Assembly (NCBI RefSeq): GCF_000741765.1
Contig: NZ_JGZU01000003.1
Coordinates: forward strand, 62,001 to 126,000
Direction of reading: 5' to 3'
Length of the DNA: 64,000 bases
DNA from: Bifidobacterium tsurumiense
Lineage (GTDB): Bacteria > Actinomycetota > Actinomycetes > Actinomycetales > Bifidobacteriaceae
The notes under the pieces are model-generated. The model saw only the letters and a list, made by a program, of their open reading frames with translations. It did not search any database and was not told the DNA's origin. Shown here piece by piece: positions 27,599-36,568 of the stretch; position 1 is the stretch's first letter; each line of letters begins with the position of its first letter. The position numbers and the translations under genes are program-made.

Positions 27599-29233
27599 AT
27601 GGACGAAAACGCTATTCACCAATGGTTGATCGATTGTTTCGGTCCCATACAAGGTGAGATGGCATGGAATCAGCTCTCCCAACTACCCCCTGAGGTTCGC
27701 GACCAACTCATGAGCCAGGGTGTTGACAAGCTGCCTAAACCCGAAGAGGTCCAGGCGCTTATGCAGGCTTTCGCCTCCGGTGGATTGAATACACCGAGCG
27801 AGATGCAGCAAACCGTCGAGCAAGGCCCGATCAATGTCAAACTCGCCACTTCGATCGCTTTGCAGAAAGCGAATGAAGGCGGCCAATCCACTGTGAATGC
27901 AGAGGATGGTGAAAGCGCTCGCAAGGCAATCAGCGAAGCCAATCTGTGGCTTGACACAGCATGCGAATTCAACCCGGCTCCTGGCGAGATGCAGGTGCTC
28001 ACCCGTGCCGGTTGGGTCGAGCAGACACTGGACGCTTGGGCACAGTTCGCCGCGCCTGTGGCTCAGTCCATGAATAACGCTCTGTCGTCGGTAATGTCTG
28101 AGCGTTTCGGTGACTCGTTTAACGGCGAAGTGGCAGGAATGTTCGCTGGCCCCGTTCCCATACCGCTGCCAGAGGGGATGAATAATCCGGCACAACTCAT
28201 GAAGTTGCTGGGCAATACGTCCTTTGCCATGCAGTTGGGGCATGCCGCCGGGGATTTATCTCAGGAAGTTCGCGGCAGCTACGACCAGGGCATCGCTTTG
28301 CTGAAGAATCCTGCAGGCGCCTTGATCGTGCAGAATGCACTCGAATATGCCAAGTCCCTGGGCATTGACGAGCATGAAGTACTGGCATTCCTCGCACTTC
28401 AGGAAGCCGCCCATGCTCGACTTTTCGCATCCGTGCCGTGGTTGATGCCACGCTTCGAAGCCTTGATCGGCAAGTATGCCCGCGGCATCGACATCGATCT
28501 GGATGCCATGGAGTCCCAGCTTCGCGATGCCGGCGCAATGGATCCTGAATCCATTTCGGATGCGGTCAACCTGACTAAGGTCGCCATTCCCGACACTCCT
28601 GAGCAAAAGGAGGCATTGGCCAGCTTGGAGAATCTGCTGGCCATTGTGGAAGGCTGGGTCGATAGCGTCACTTGGCGCGCCGGCATGGCTCATATTCCGC
28701 ATATCGAGCAATTGCGTGAGATGCTGCGTCGCGAGCGCGCTGTCGGCGGACCTGCTCAACGCACATTCGAATCCTTGCTCGGCCTCAATCTGCGCCCCAA
28801 GCGTATACGTGAGGCGGCAGCGCTGTGGGATCGCATCGGAGCAGAGGAAGGAGACGCCGCACGCGACGGCAAATGGGTGCATCCTGATATGTTGCCGGGT
28901 CTGCCAAGCGAAGCGACTCAGACACCAGCAACAACCGAAGCTGAGACCACAGACAACGGCACCCAGAATGCAATATCGAGTGATGCCAACCTGTCTGCAA
29001 ACGCAAAGACTCCTGACTCCATTGATTGGGATGCAGAATTGAGCAAATTGCTTGAGGACAACCAGTCTGCAGATAGCGAGGAAAACAGCGACCAAGGGCA
29101 AACCAATCCCGAAAACCGTGAACAAGACGGCAATCTGGACGAAACCGGATCAGACGAGGATGCAGACCATGACACCGATTCTCGCGATGAAGGCGAAACC
29201 GGAGATAACGGCGCCGAAACACAGGAACAATAG
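27599..29233 (+). CDS. Zinc-dependent metalloprotease, zincin_2 (DUF2342) family
   Basis: A 544-residue actinobacterial protein of the zincin_2 family. The metal site reads FLALQEAAHARLFASVPWL (about residues 262-281): the usual HExxH appears as Q-E-A-A-H, which is normal in this family. Other family blocks are FLQTTVEQGPINVKLATSIAL-like sequence near 80-95, GEVAGMFAGPVPIPLP, and FESLLGLNLRPKRIREAAALW near 395-415. From residue 440 on, the tail is acidic and disordered (many D, E, N, T), not conserved. Substrates are unknown. The start ATG 27599 has a weak GGTGG upstream. Confidence 0.87.
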   Translation: MDENAIHQWLIDCFGPIQGEMAWNQLSQLPPEVRDQLMSQGVDKLPKPEEVQALMQAFASGGLNTPSEMQQTVEQGPINVKLATSIALQKANEGGQSTVNAEDGESARKAISEANLWLDTACEFNPAPGEMQVLTRAGWVEQTLDAWAQFAAPVAQSMNNALSSVMSERFGDSFNGEVAGMFAGPVPIPLPEGMNNPAQLMKLLGNTSFAMQLGHAAGDLSQEVRGSYDQGIALLKNPAGALIVQNALEYAKSLGIDEHEVLAFLALQEAAHARLFASVPWLMPRFEALIGKYARGIDIDLDAMESQLRDAGAMDPESISDAVNLTKVAIPDTPEQKEALASLENLLAIVEGWVDSVTWRAGMAHIPHIEQLREMLRRERAVGGPAQRTFESLLGLNLRPKRIREAAALWDRIGAEEGDAARDGKWVHPDMLPGLPSEATQTPATTEAETTDNGTQNAISSDANLSANAKTPDSIDWDAELSKLLEDNQSADSEENSDQGQTNPENREQDGNLDETGSDEDADHDTDSRDEGETGDNGAETQEQ

Positions 29234-29299
29234 CTCAGCCGCTCTTGATTGAAATGAGAAACGGACCATCCAGCAGTCCTAAACACTCCATCTGCGAAT

Positions 29300-29337
29300 G
29301 AAAGGCTTCCGGCTTGAACATTAACCGGAAGCCTTTC
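29300..29337 (+). terminator. Terminator after the zincin gene
   Basis: Perfect 13-base stem (29300-29312 with 29325-29337) and 12-base loop, 66 bases after the stop. No long U-run follows. It could also serve the convergent helicase gene. Confidence 0.75.
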
Positions 29338-29498
29338 ACTATGCGTTGTGCGCGTCAGATCAGATATTGAGCATTATCCTCACCCGTATTCATTCCGGAG
29401 CCCGAGCTCGGTTGCTGAAGAATTCATCTCAAACGCAACATCTCTGCCATAAGTCATTCCGGTAAGCCGCCCGCGTTTGAAAGAATACTTGGATTATA

Positions 29499-29642
29499 GG
29501 GAGTCCCAAACCATTGAAGGAGCATCAAACATTAACGAAGTCCAAACATTCAGGGAGTCCTCAACTGTTACAAGAGCCCCCAACCTGTAAGGAACCCAAA
29601 ACCTTCAAGGAACACCAAACCTTGAGGCCGTCCCAAACGACC
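29499..29642. repeat. Degenerate 18-base tandem repeats in the gap before the helicase gene
   Basis: About seven or eight units related to GGAGTCCCAAACCTTCAA, e.g. at 29500, 29519, 29555, 29590, 29608. Some are 17 or 19 bases long. Read in one frame they give six-residue blocks such as KEHQTL, QEPPTC, KEPKTF, KEHQTL, but no ribosome-binding site supports translation. The rest of 29234-29673 holds only the terminator at 29300. Confidence 0.7.
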
Positions 29643-29673
29643 ACACGAGGAAATAACCACAAGAAGAAACTGC

Positions 29674-31194
29674 TCACGCGAGGAAACGGCTCCCCTGTCT
29701 TGACGCAGCCCCTCCCTGCTCCTTGCTCCGCGCAAACGATAGTTGCAATGAATCTTGGGCTCGCGTTATGCCCACATACATCAATCGCCGTTCCTCTTCC
29801 AAGTCATCACCCGGATCAGGAGAACCATAAGGCATGAGTCCTTCTGAACATCCCACAATGAACACATGCTTGAATTCCAAGCCCTTGGACGCATGAATAG
29901 TGGATATGGTGACAGCTTCCTCTCTTGCAATACCATGAGCAGCCAGAGCAATTTCCTTATCAGAGCCATCAACGTCCAGCGCAGACTGCTGCCATCCAGA
30001 ATCCCTGCGCACTCGATACTTCAAGCCTTCCTGATACAGAGCCCTCGCAATAACCGACTGCTGGTTGTTAATGCGCGTCAAAATGGCGCAATCGTCAAGA
30101 GATACGCCTTGACGCTTCCACTGAGCTATGCGTTGTGCAATATCCATAGCCTCTTGAACGTCATGGTCATATGCAATTTTCAATACGCGAGCGCCCTTGG
30201 GTCTCACGGCGTTCAGTATAAGATAATCTTCCCGGTTCGGAGCTGCCTGCAACACGGTATTGGCACAATTCACCACTTCAGGCGTTGAGCGGTAATCGGT
30301 TGCAAGATTAACGTCCGCGGCAAGTGGCGCGAACTCCTCAGAGAAATGCAAGAGATCATAGCTGCTCGCACCCGCGAATGAATATATGGTTTGCGCAGGA
30401 TCCCCTACGACGCACACATTGGTATTGCCATTGAGCCATAACTTCATGAGTCGGTGTTGCAAGGGGGAGACATCCTGATACTCATCGACTGTGAGCCAGC
30501 CTATTGAAGAGCGGATGGTTCGCGCTGCCTCAGGAAAATCATCCATAACATGGCAGGCAATGAGCAGGATATCGTTGAAATCGATCTCCCCTCTGTTGGT
30601 TTTTTCCTGTTCGTAGGCTATGGCAATATCTGCGAACCGTTGGGAGTCGATCCCCGCAGGAGGCTGCCTATGCAATGCGGAGCACACACGGGGATAGTCC
30701 TCGGGTGCGATGAGCGAGACCTTGCACCAATCCACCTCATGCAGCAAATCCCTCATCTGCACTGGATGAAACGGATTGTCGCCCGCTATGACACGCTTCA
30801 AGGCACGGTCCAAACATGCCTGCGGATCACGAATAACCGTCGGGAAATATGAATCACTGATATCGCTCCACACGCGACGTAGCTGGTGGAGAGCGGCGGA
30901 GTGGAATGTTGCCGCCTTGACACCCTCGCCGACAGACAATGCCGCCAATCTGGAACGCATTTCCGCCGCAGCCTTGACAGAGAAGGTGACCGCCAATACT
31001 TTCCGCTCATCCCATCGACCACTGGCACATGCATATGCAATACGCCTTGTGACAGTGCGTGTCTTGCCCGCTCCTGCGCCCGCAATGATACGCACCGGCC
31101 CCTGCACAGTAGTTGCAGCAAGACGTTGAGCCTCGTCCAGCCCTTCGAGAATCGATTCAGCGGATGCATTCATAGCGTCCATTGTGTCAGCCAT
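29674..31194 (-). CDS. UvrD/PcrA-type 3-prime to 5-prime DNA helicase (UvrD2-like)
   Basis: Superfamily 1A helicase. The frame opens at 31257, but family sequence only begins near EGLDEAQRLAATTVQGPVRI, so a start at Met22 (31194) or the closely following ATGs is likelier; about 506 residues. Motif I/Walker A is IIAGAGAGKTRTVTRR, motif II LTVDEYQDVSPLQHRLMKLW, motif III VVGDPAQTIYSFAGA, motif IV region DYRSTPEVVNCAN, motif V STIHASKGLEFKHVFIVG and motif VI RRLMYVGITRAQDSLQLSFA. It lacks the long C-terminal extension of UvrD1. Its neighbours match the mycobacterial uvrD2 region. Confidence 0.9.
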   Translation of the reverse strand: MADTMDAMNASAESILEGLDEAQRLAATTVQGPVRIIAGAGAGKTRTVTRRIAYACASGRWDERKVLAVTFSVKAAAEMRSRLAALSVGEGVKAATFHSAALHQLRRVWSDISDSYFPTVIRDPQACLDRALKRVIAGDNPFHPVQMRDLLHEVDWCKVSLIAPEDYPRVCSALHRQPPAGIDSQRFADIAIAYEQEKTNRGEIDFNDILLIACHVMDDFPEAARTIRSSIGWLTVDEYQDVSPLQHRLMKLWLNGNTNVCVVGDPAQTIYSFAGASSYDLLHFSEEFAPLAADVNLATDYRSTPEVVNCANTVLQAAPNREDYLILNAVRPKGARVLKIAYDHDVQEAMDIAQRIAQWKRQGVSLDDCAILTRINNQQSVIARALYQEGLKYRVRRDSGWQQSALDVDGSDKEIALAAHGIAREEAVTISTIHASKGLEFKHVFIVGCSEGLMPYGSPDPGDDLEEERRLMYVGITRAQDSLQLSFARSKEQGGAASRQGSRFLA

Positions 31195-31307
31195 CCCCAA
31201 CTTCAATGCCTGATATCGCGTTGCACGAACACCATGAGTCCACGAATTAGTACGCAAATCGACAGAATAAGTCGTTTCTAGCCCCCACTGTGTATTAGTG
31301 TGGAACT

Positions 31308-32873
31308 GTGAATCAACGAAGCAAGCTTATGTTGGCAGCGCTTACCTCTGCGGCCATGCCTGGCATTTCCATAGCCGGAGTGCGCGAGGGAGAGCAAGCG
31401 AACGCCACCGACGAAGTCAAAGGCATCAGTCAAGCCGTGGTGCAAGATGCCACAGGCCGCCTGTTCGATGTGTTTGCCACATCGCAGGAAGATGGCCGCA
31501 AACGGCTTGCAGGACGAGTGCGGGCAGCTCGCGCATTGGCACAGGCACGTGAACCCGGTGGCCTCGGATTTGCCCTTGACCAAGTGGCGGCCGCTACCGA
31601 TGGCGATGAAGAGCATTGCGCAACGGGAGACACCTCCGTTATGGTTGCCGTGCACCACGACGGGCAGGCACGATCCTTGTCATTGCTGACATTGGAGGAT
31701 TGCGCCAGTGTTGGCACTGCCATTGGCGCGATTCATAGGCTACGGCCCAACTTCCTGCAGGAAGCGGGATATCCCGTATTTTCCACTGGTCAGATTCGTG
31801 CGCAATTGACGGCTTGGATCAAGCGTCTGCGGCAGGCAGGTCATGTCCCCTCTGAGATCACCAGCAACTGGTCGGACATTATGGAAACCGATGGCCTGTG
31901 GTCCTTCGCGACCTGCCCTGTGCACGGCGGATTCGCCGATGGGGATTTCCTCTTTTCCGGATCAGCCATTACCGCCGTCACCAATTGGCAAAATATGCAG
32001 GTCAATGACCCTGCTCGGGATCTGGCTTGGATTTTCTCCTCGTTGGATGACGCGCACCGCAACGCGGTGTTATCGGCGTATGGTCGCATGCTGGGATCTC
32101 GACTTGATGACCTCATCATGCTCCGAGCCAATCTGTGGCTGCAGATGGAAGAGGTCGGTGAATTCATTCAGGCCTTGAACCGCGCTGACAATGCGAAGAT
32201 CATGCAATTCAAAGCCCATGTTGAACGCCTCGCCCACCAGCTGAGCTTGGCAACAAAACGGAAGTCTTCTGCACCCTCTCGTGCCGCCGATGCGAATGGG
32301 AAGACGTCGGGCAATCCCCCATCAACGATCACCGTGGGAACGCTCTTGCAGGATTCCGATAGGCGCAAGGCCGCGGCACAGGCTGCGCAGCAGGAACGTG
32401 CTCAGGATGTGAGTGACGAAACCGGCGAAAGCGACCGCACTGGTTCAGCACAGATTCGCGTTGCGTCACAGGATGATTCCACTGTCGACAGACCTGTGCA
32501 ATCAGGCACCGCAACAGTTGCATCGCCTGCTCCAAGCGCTGCTGAGAAGACCGGCAATCCATCTGATGTCACGATGGCGATCAGCGATATCGAGGCTTCG
32601 GCTTCTTCGCATGATCGCGATATTCTCGATGACACGAATGAATCCGGCATCGAGCAATCTTCCCGAACGTTTGAGGACAATACCGCAACAATCGCCATCC
32701 CGTTGCTAGAACGCGAAGAGCGTGCAATGCGGGATGCAAAGGCCGGACTGGAAACCGAAGGCATGGTCTCCCCTAACAACGAGCAGCAGGAGGATGAAAC
32801 CGTCAATGATGATACGAATGACAACGAGCGGCTGGATCCGGATGACACCGGCGAATCCACGCCGAAAGCGTAA
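31308..32873 (+). CDS. Phosphotransferase-like (APH fold) protein with long acidic tail
   Basis: 521 residues starting at GTG 31308. The first 310 residues look like an aminoglycoside-phosphotransferase-fold enzyme: FATCPVHGGFADGDFLFSG resembles the catalytic HGDxxxxN loop, and VNDPARDLAWIFSSLDD resembles the following DFxxxxxG/DPxxDLA motif. Here the catalytic segment reads H-G-G-F-A-D-G-D, so kinase activity is uncertain. Residues 320-521 are disordered, rich in Ser, Asp and Glu. Divergent from the helicase with only 50-114 bases between. A -10-like TATTAG 10 bases before the GTG and no ribosome-binding site suggest a leaderless mRNA. Confidence 0.7.
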   Translation: MNQRSKLMLAALTSAAMPGISIAGVREGEQANATDEVKGISQAVVQDATGRLFDVFATSQEDGRKRLAGRVRAARALAQAREPGGLGFALDQVAAATDGDEEHCATGDTSVMVAVHHDGQARSLSLLTLEDCASVGTAIGAIHRLRPNFLQEAGYPVFSTGQIRAQLTAWIKRLRQAGHVPSEITSNWSDIMETDGLWSFATCPVHGGFADGDFLFSGSAITAVTNWQNMQVNDPARDLAWIFSSLDDAHRNAVLSAYGRMLGSRLDDLIMLRANLWLQMEEVGEFIQALNRADNAKIMQFKAHVERLAHQLSLATKRKSSAPSRAADANGKTSGNPPSTITVGTLLQDSDRRKAAAQAAQQERAQDVSDETGESDRTGSAQIRVASQDDSTVDRPVQSGTATVASPAPSAAEKTGNPSDVTMAISDIEASASSHDRDILDDTNESGIEQSSRTFEDNTATIAIPLLEREERAMRDAKAGLETEGMVSPNNEQQEDETVNDDTNDNERLDPDDTGESTPKA

Positions 32874-33002
32874 CCGTTCGCGTCTCTGCCTCGGCACCGG
32901 CCACAATGGCACGTAAACAAGTTTGCGCATGATTCTGATTGTCCTGTGACTTTCGGAATGAAGTGCCAATCAAGACAGCACAACTCACGAATAGGAGTAC
33001 GA

Positions 33003-33227
33003 ATGGATATCGAATTGGGTATCGTCAATGTCGCCCGCCCGGTGAATTTCTCCACCGATGACAACGCCGACCAAGTAAGCGCAGCCATTGCCGATGCAGT
33101 GGCGAATAACGGCATCATCAACCTCACCGACACCAAGGGACGCCATATCGTAGTGCCTGCACATGCACTGGGATACGCAATCATTGGCTCTGAAACCAAG
33201 CATGCAGTAGGCTTCGGCGCCCTGTAA
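33003..33227 (+). CDS. DUF3107 protein
   Basis: 74 residues, start ATG 33003 preceded by AGGAGT at 7 bases. The whole sequence is the DUF3107 family: MDIELGIVNVARPVNFSTDD, IADAVANNGIINLTDTKG and HALGYAIIGSETKHAVGFG. The mycobacterial member is TB9.4 (Rv3208A), near uvrD2 (from memory). Function unknown. A hairpin pair follows the stop. Confidence 0.9.
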   Translation: MDIELGIVNVARPVNFSTDDNADQVSAAIADAVANNGIINLTDTKGRHIVVPAHALGYAIIGSETKHAVGFGAL

Positions 33228-33238
33228 TGCTTGTTGCT

Positions 33239-33330
33239 GCCGGAGCACAGGCCGTTTCTTATGACTTGCTCCGGCTCTCTGGGAAGGCTGTGGTGAGCGC
33301 AACTGCACACCACAGCCTTCTTCATATTTT
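33239..33330 (+). terminator. Double hairpin terminator after DUF3107
   Basis: First hairpin: 9-base arms 33239-33247 and 33267-33275. Second: 13-base arms 33283-33295 and 33308-33320, followed by TTCATATTTT. The second is the likely intrinsic terminator. Confidence 0.88.
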
Positions 33331-33415
33331 GATGCATTCAAGTTCGTGTTGCTTCATTGCTTATTCGTAATGCAGAATGCAGCATTTCTTCAGATAACCA
33401 TTATCACGAATGATG

Positions 33416-34321
33416 CTACCCAAGATTGGCCGCGTCAACACCTGCCAAGGAAATAGCACCGCGTGCCACGATTTCCTTGACGGTATCGTCATCGGTCAAG
33501 CACTCGCCCAGCACATTGGGTTTGCCGGCCCCGTGCCAATCAGATCCACCCGTGACCAATAGATCATGACGCTTGGCAATACCAAGCAATCGGCGTCGCT
33601 GGAACTCATCATGCCCGCGGTGCCACACTTCCAGCCCATCGAGCCCTTCATCAATGAGCGTTTCTATCTGTGCGTCGCTGAGTAGTCTCCGATTGCGCAT
33701 GGGATCGCCTGCATGGGCGATAACGCAAACACCTCCGGCTTCCCCAACAGCACGGACCACCTCGTGTGTGGTCGGAGAAGGAGTCGGAACATAGTATCTG
33801 TTCCGAGTGCTGACAATACCGGCAAAAGCTGCGGAACGATTCGGATACACCCCAGCCGCCACCAAAGCATCGGCAATATGAGGCCTTCCTATGGTAGTGC
33901 GTTCTCCCTCTTTCACCTGAGCCAGCACATCATCCCAATCAATGGGGTAATCCTGCGAAATCAGCGCCACCATTTTCTTGGTTCGTTCCAGTCGAGCTTT
34001 GCGCGTATCCGCAAAGAGCCTGGAGATATGTTGGCTGCGTGGATTGTATTGGAATGCAAGCATATGGACGGATACACCGTCATCAACCGCTGTGATCTCC
34101 GTGCCTCGAACCACGGGTTCGCCCAGACGTTCCGCCGCCTCCTGAGCCGCGGTCCATCCCGCAGTAGTGTCGTGGTCAGTAATGGCCACGCCATGCAGCA
34201 TCCTGCGCCACGCCTCATGCACCATGAACTCGACGCTTTGCGTGCCATCCGAAAACACGGTATGGCAATGCAAGTCCCAGCCAGACTTCGGCGGCAGCAC
34301 AGAAAAGTCGGTTTCAACCAT
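33416..34321 (-). CDS. PHP-domain phosphoesterase (TrpH / RNase AM family)
   Basis: 301-residue trinuclear metal phosphoesterase. PHP motifs: DLHCHTVFSDGTQSVEFMV (motif I), VAITDHDTTAGW (II), GTEITAVDDGVSVHMLAF (III) and the late GGSDWHGAGKPNVLG. GRPHIADALVAAGV and VIAHAGDP are also family blocks. Relatives dephosphorylate 3-prime,5-prime nucleotides or trim RNA 5-prime ends; the exact substrate is not evident. It stands alone and is divergent from the VKOR gene. Confidence 0.9.
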   Translation of the reverse strand: MVETDFSVLPPKSGWDLHCHTVFSDGTQSVEFMVHEAWRRMLHGVAITDHDTTAGWTAAQEAAERLGEPVVRGTEITAVDDGVSVHMLAFQYNPRSQHISRLFADTRKARLERTKKMVALISQDYPIDWDDVLAQVKEGERTTIGRPHIADALVAAGVYPNRSAAFAGIVSTRNRYYVPTPSPTTHEVVRAVGEAGGVCVIAHAGDPMRNRRLLSDAQIETLIDEGLDGLEVWHRGHDEFQRRRLLGIAKRHDLLVTGGSDWHGAGKPNVLGECLTDDDTVKEIVARGAISLAGVDAANLG

Positions 34322-34468
34322 AATCCCTATCGTATTCGCTCGCGTTCTATTTTCCTACGTAATGGGTGTTGGGCGGTTCCACGAGTCAGCGCGGACATTA
34401 CAATATCTGTTGAGGATCGTCCGAACAGATGACAAGGAGTGGAGTCGCATCGTCGCTCCAACACAACT

Positions 34469-35179
34469 ATGACCACACAGAACACACAGAGCCAGAACAA
34501 TGACGGCACAGTGGCGCAATCTTCTTCACCTCATTCCAACCCAACCGACGCTTCGCAACCCGGTGCAGCTCAGCTCAAGGGGTGGAGACATGGTGCGACT
34601 TGGGTGTATGCAGTAGCACTGATTGCGTCTGCCGTAGCCTTATTCGTCTCATTCATCTTGTCGGCAGAGACATTGCAACTCGCTCGCCATCCAAATCAAA
34701 GCCTGGGATGCGATGTCAATAGCGTATTGTCCTGCTCGACGGTAGCGCAGTCTTGGCAGTCGGAATTCATCCACTTTGCGGGATTGAGTTTCCCCAATGC
34801 TTTCTTTGGCATCGCTGCCGAAAGCGTTTTTGTCACCATAGCCGTTATCGGATTGACACATGCAAGACTTCCCCGCTGGTTCTCCATATGCACATGGTTC
34901 GGCTCTCTGGCAGCCCTGTTCTACTCGTACTGGCTGTTCACACAATCCATGTTCGTCATCAATGCTTTGTGCCCGTGGTGCCTGTTATTGATGTTCTCTA
35001 CCACAGTCCAGTTCATGGCATTTTCACATGCTTCAATAAGCGATCGCAACCTCGCATCTAAAGCCGGGTGGCTGCGCACATATTATCGCCTGAACTACGA
35101 TCTTATGGTCGATGCAGTGTGGATTGTGGCACTGATCGCTCTGATTGCCGTCAAATATGGCCCAGCCCTCATCGGTTGA
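34469..35179 (+). CDS. Vitamin K epoxide reductase (VKOR) family membrane protein
   Basis: Membrane oxidoreductase that re-oxidises the disulfide-forming enzyme in the actinobacterial cell envelope, playing the part of DsbB. About 236 residues from ATG 34469; an earlier GTG (34439) follows AAGGAG too closely. Four to five membrane segments. The redox centre CPWC sits in FVINALCPWCLLLMFS, and the loop pair is in LGCDVNSVLSCSTVAQSW. The motif FAGLSFPNAFFGIAAES is typical. No DsbA-like partner lies in this window. Confidence 0.92.
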   Translation: MTTQNTQSQNNDGTVAQSSSPHSNPTDASQPGAAQLKGWRHGATWVYAVALIASAVALFVSFILSAETLQLARHPNQSLGCDVNSVLSCSTVAQSWQSEFIHFAGLSFPNAFFGIAAESVFVTIAVIGLTHARLPRWFSICTWFGSLAALFYSYWLFTQSMFVINALCPWCLLLMFSTTVQFMAFSHASISDRNLASKAGWLRTYYRLNYDLMVDAVWIVALIALIAVKYGPALIG

Positions 35180-35212
35180 TCTTGCATAAGGCTCATACAA
35201 CCTGATACACGA

Positions 35213-35300
35213 ATGCCGGTGTCGGTCGCAATGCGATTTGTCATTGCAACCAACACCGGCATTTGTATATGGTGTCACTCGTCATTCACCCAGTGACACC
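35213..35300. terminator. Paired hairpins between VKOR and dapF
   Basis: Hairpin one: arms 35213-35222 and 35253-35262 with a further inner GCAATG/CATTGC pairing, followed by TTGTATAT. Hairpin two: 9-base arms 35271-35279 and 35292-35300. The genes converge here, so each hairpin may stop one strand. Confidence 0.82.
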
Positions 35301-35311
35301 GGCATTGAAAA

Positions 35312-36211
35312 CTACAACAGTTCCACCTTGCTCACCATCATGGCCGATCCGGTAAGCGTCACGTCATCATCGCTGACATCGACCAGCAAAGTGCCGCCTC
35401 GCATCACGATCGTCCAGTGATCGATTCCGGTCTTCGCTTGCAACACAATACCCGTTGCGCATAATCCCGTGCCGCAGGACAGGGTCTCTCCAACACCGCG
35501 CTCATTGACGCGCATGGTCGCAATACCGCGGTTGTTTGCTCCGTCAATTTCATCGATGCTGACGAACTCCACATTCTGATCGGTCTCGATGGTCGGAGAG
35601 ACCAAAGGCTTCACACGGAGATTCAGCATATCCATAGCCGGCAGAGTCGAGGATTCTTCGCTGATCACAGCCACGACGTGGGGATTGCCCATATCAACGA
35701 AAGTGCCTCGCGCGGCTCCTTCAGATCCTGGAATGGTTACGGCGTAGGCATCGAGTTCGCCTCGTCCCCATCCACCCATGTCCACACGGAAAGTGTTCTT
35801 GCCGCAGGGTTCCACATCACCCAAGTAGGTCAGGGTCTTGACGCCTGCTCGGGTGCCCAGTTTGACCGATTCACCCTCGCTCAAACTGATCAAGCCCTGA
35901 TGTTGTGCGAATAACGTGACCGCTCGAGTTCCGTTACCGCACATCTCTGCGAGAGAGCCGTCAGCATTGCGGTAATCCATGAACCACTCGACCTGCTCCT
36001 CGGCAAACAGCTGCAGCGTTTGCTCATCAAGATCAGGCACGTCCTTGACAGCAGCCAAACGAATCAGACCGTCAGCGCCTACCCCAAAATGTCGGTTGCA
36101 CAGAACACGGACCTCAACGTCTGTGGGATCGTACTTCCCCTCCGGATCCGCGTACACAATGAAATCATTGCCTGTTGCGTGCGTTTTATACACAGTTGTT
36201 GGAATGCTCAT
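35312..36211 (-). CDS. dapF: Diaminopimelate epimerase
   Basis: Converts LL- to meso-diaminopimelate in lysine and cell-wall synthesis. The 299-residue enzyme has both active-site cysteines: EMCGNGTRAVTLF and LSCGTGLCATGIVLQ. Start KTHATGNDFIVYADPEGKYD and HFGVGADGLI are characteristic. Note that many bifidobacteria have lysine or ornithine in peptidoglycan, so here the main role may be lysine synthesis. It is transcribed away from murI across a 357-base gap. Confidence 0.96.
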   Translation of the reverse strand: MSIPTTVYKTHATGNDFIVYADPEGKYDPTDVEVRVLCNRHFGVGADGLIRLAAVKDVPDLDEQTLQLFAEEQVEWFMDYRNADGSLAEMCGNGTRAVTLFAQHQGLISLSEGESVKLGTRAGVKTLTYLGDVEPCGKNTFRVDMGGWGRGELDAYAVTIPGSEGAARGTFVDMGNPHVVAVISEESSTLPAMDMLNLRVKPLVSPTIETDQNVEFVSIDEIDGANNRGIATMRVNERGVGETLSCGTGLCATGIVLQAKTGIDHWTIVMRGGTLLVDVSDDDVTLTGSAMMVSKVELL

Positions 36212-36568
36212 TCTCTTAAGAATACTAGTATTGCGCGATTCATGATATGCAGCGTTCTCTCAGTGAAATATGAGCATCGCAGATCATTGTGCGCTCGCAC
36301 AGGGATCGTCTGGAAGCAGGAGCGTGCCATGAGTACATGCCGCATTGGCTGCATTGCCGACAGCGGAAGCCGAAGGTCATACCTCTGAGTTCCGATACCA
36401 TATTTGCAATATATGGCGCACACAATAAGTACACGAGGACTGTCGCCAGCAGACCAATCTCAGACGAACAATCTCGAAGAAAGCGCGATTGAGAACGAAG
36501 CAAGCCGTGGATAATTCCCACACGTAACTGCCCCCGAGTACGCTGAACCATGAAATTGAGGAGGCTAT
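36212..36568. other. Divergent regulatory gap dapF-murI
   Basis: 357 bases without a convincing gene. It must hold promoters for both neighbours. I saw AT-rich patches near 36405-36425 but no clear -35/-10 pair, and no riboswitch. Confidence 0.5.

Noticed and set aside
28256-29125. 289-codon minus-strand open frame
   Set aside because: Antisense to the zincin gene; the text is not protein-like.
32402-33337. 311-codon minus-strand open frame
   Set aside because: Antisense to the disordered tail of the phosphotransferase-like gene and to DUF3107; low-complexity Ser text.
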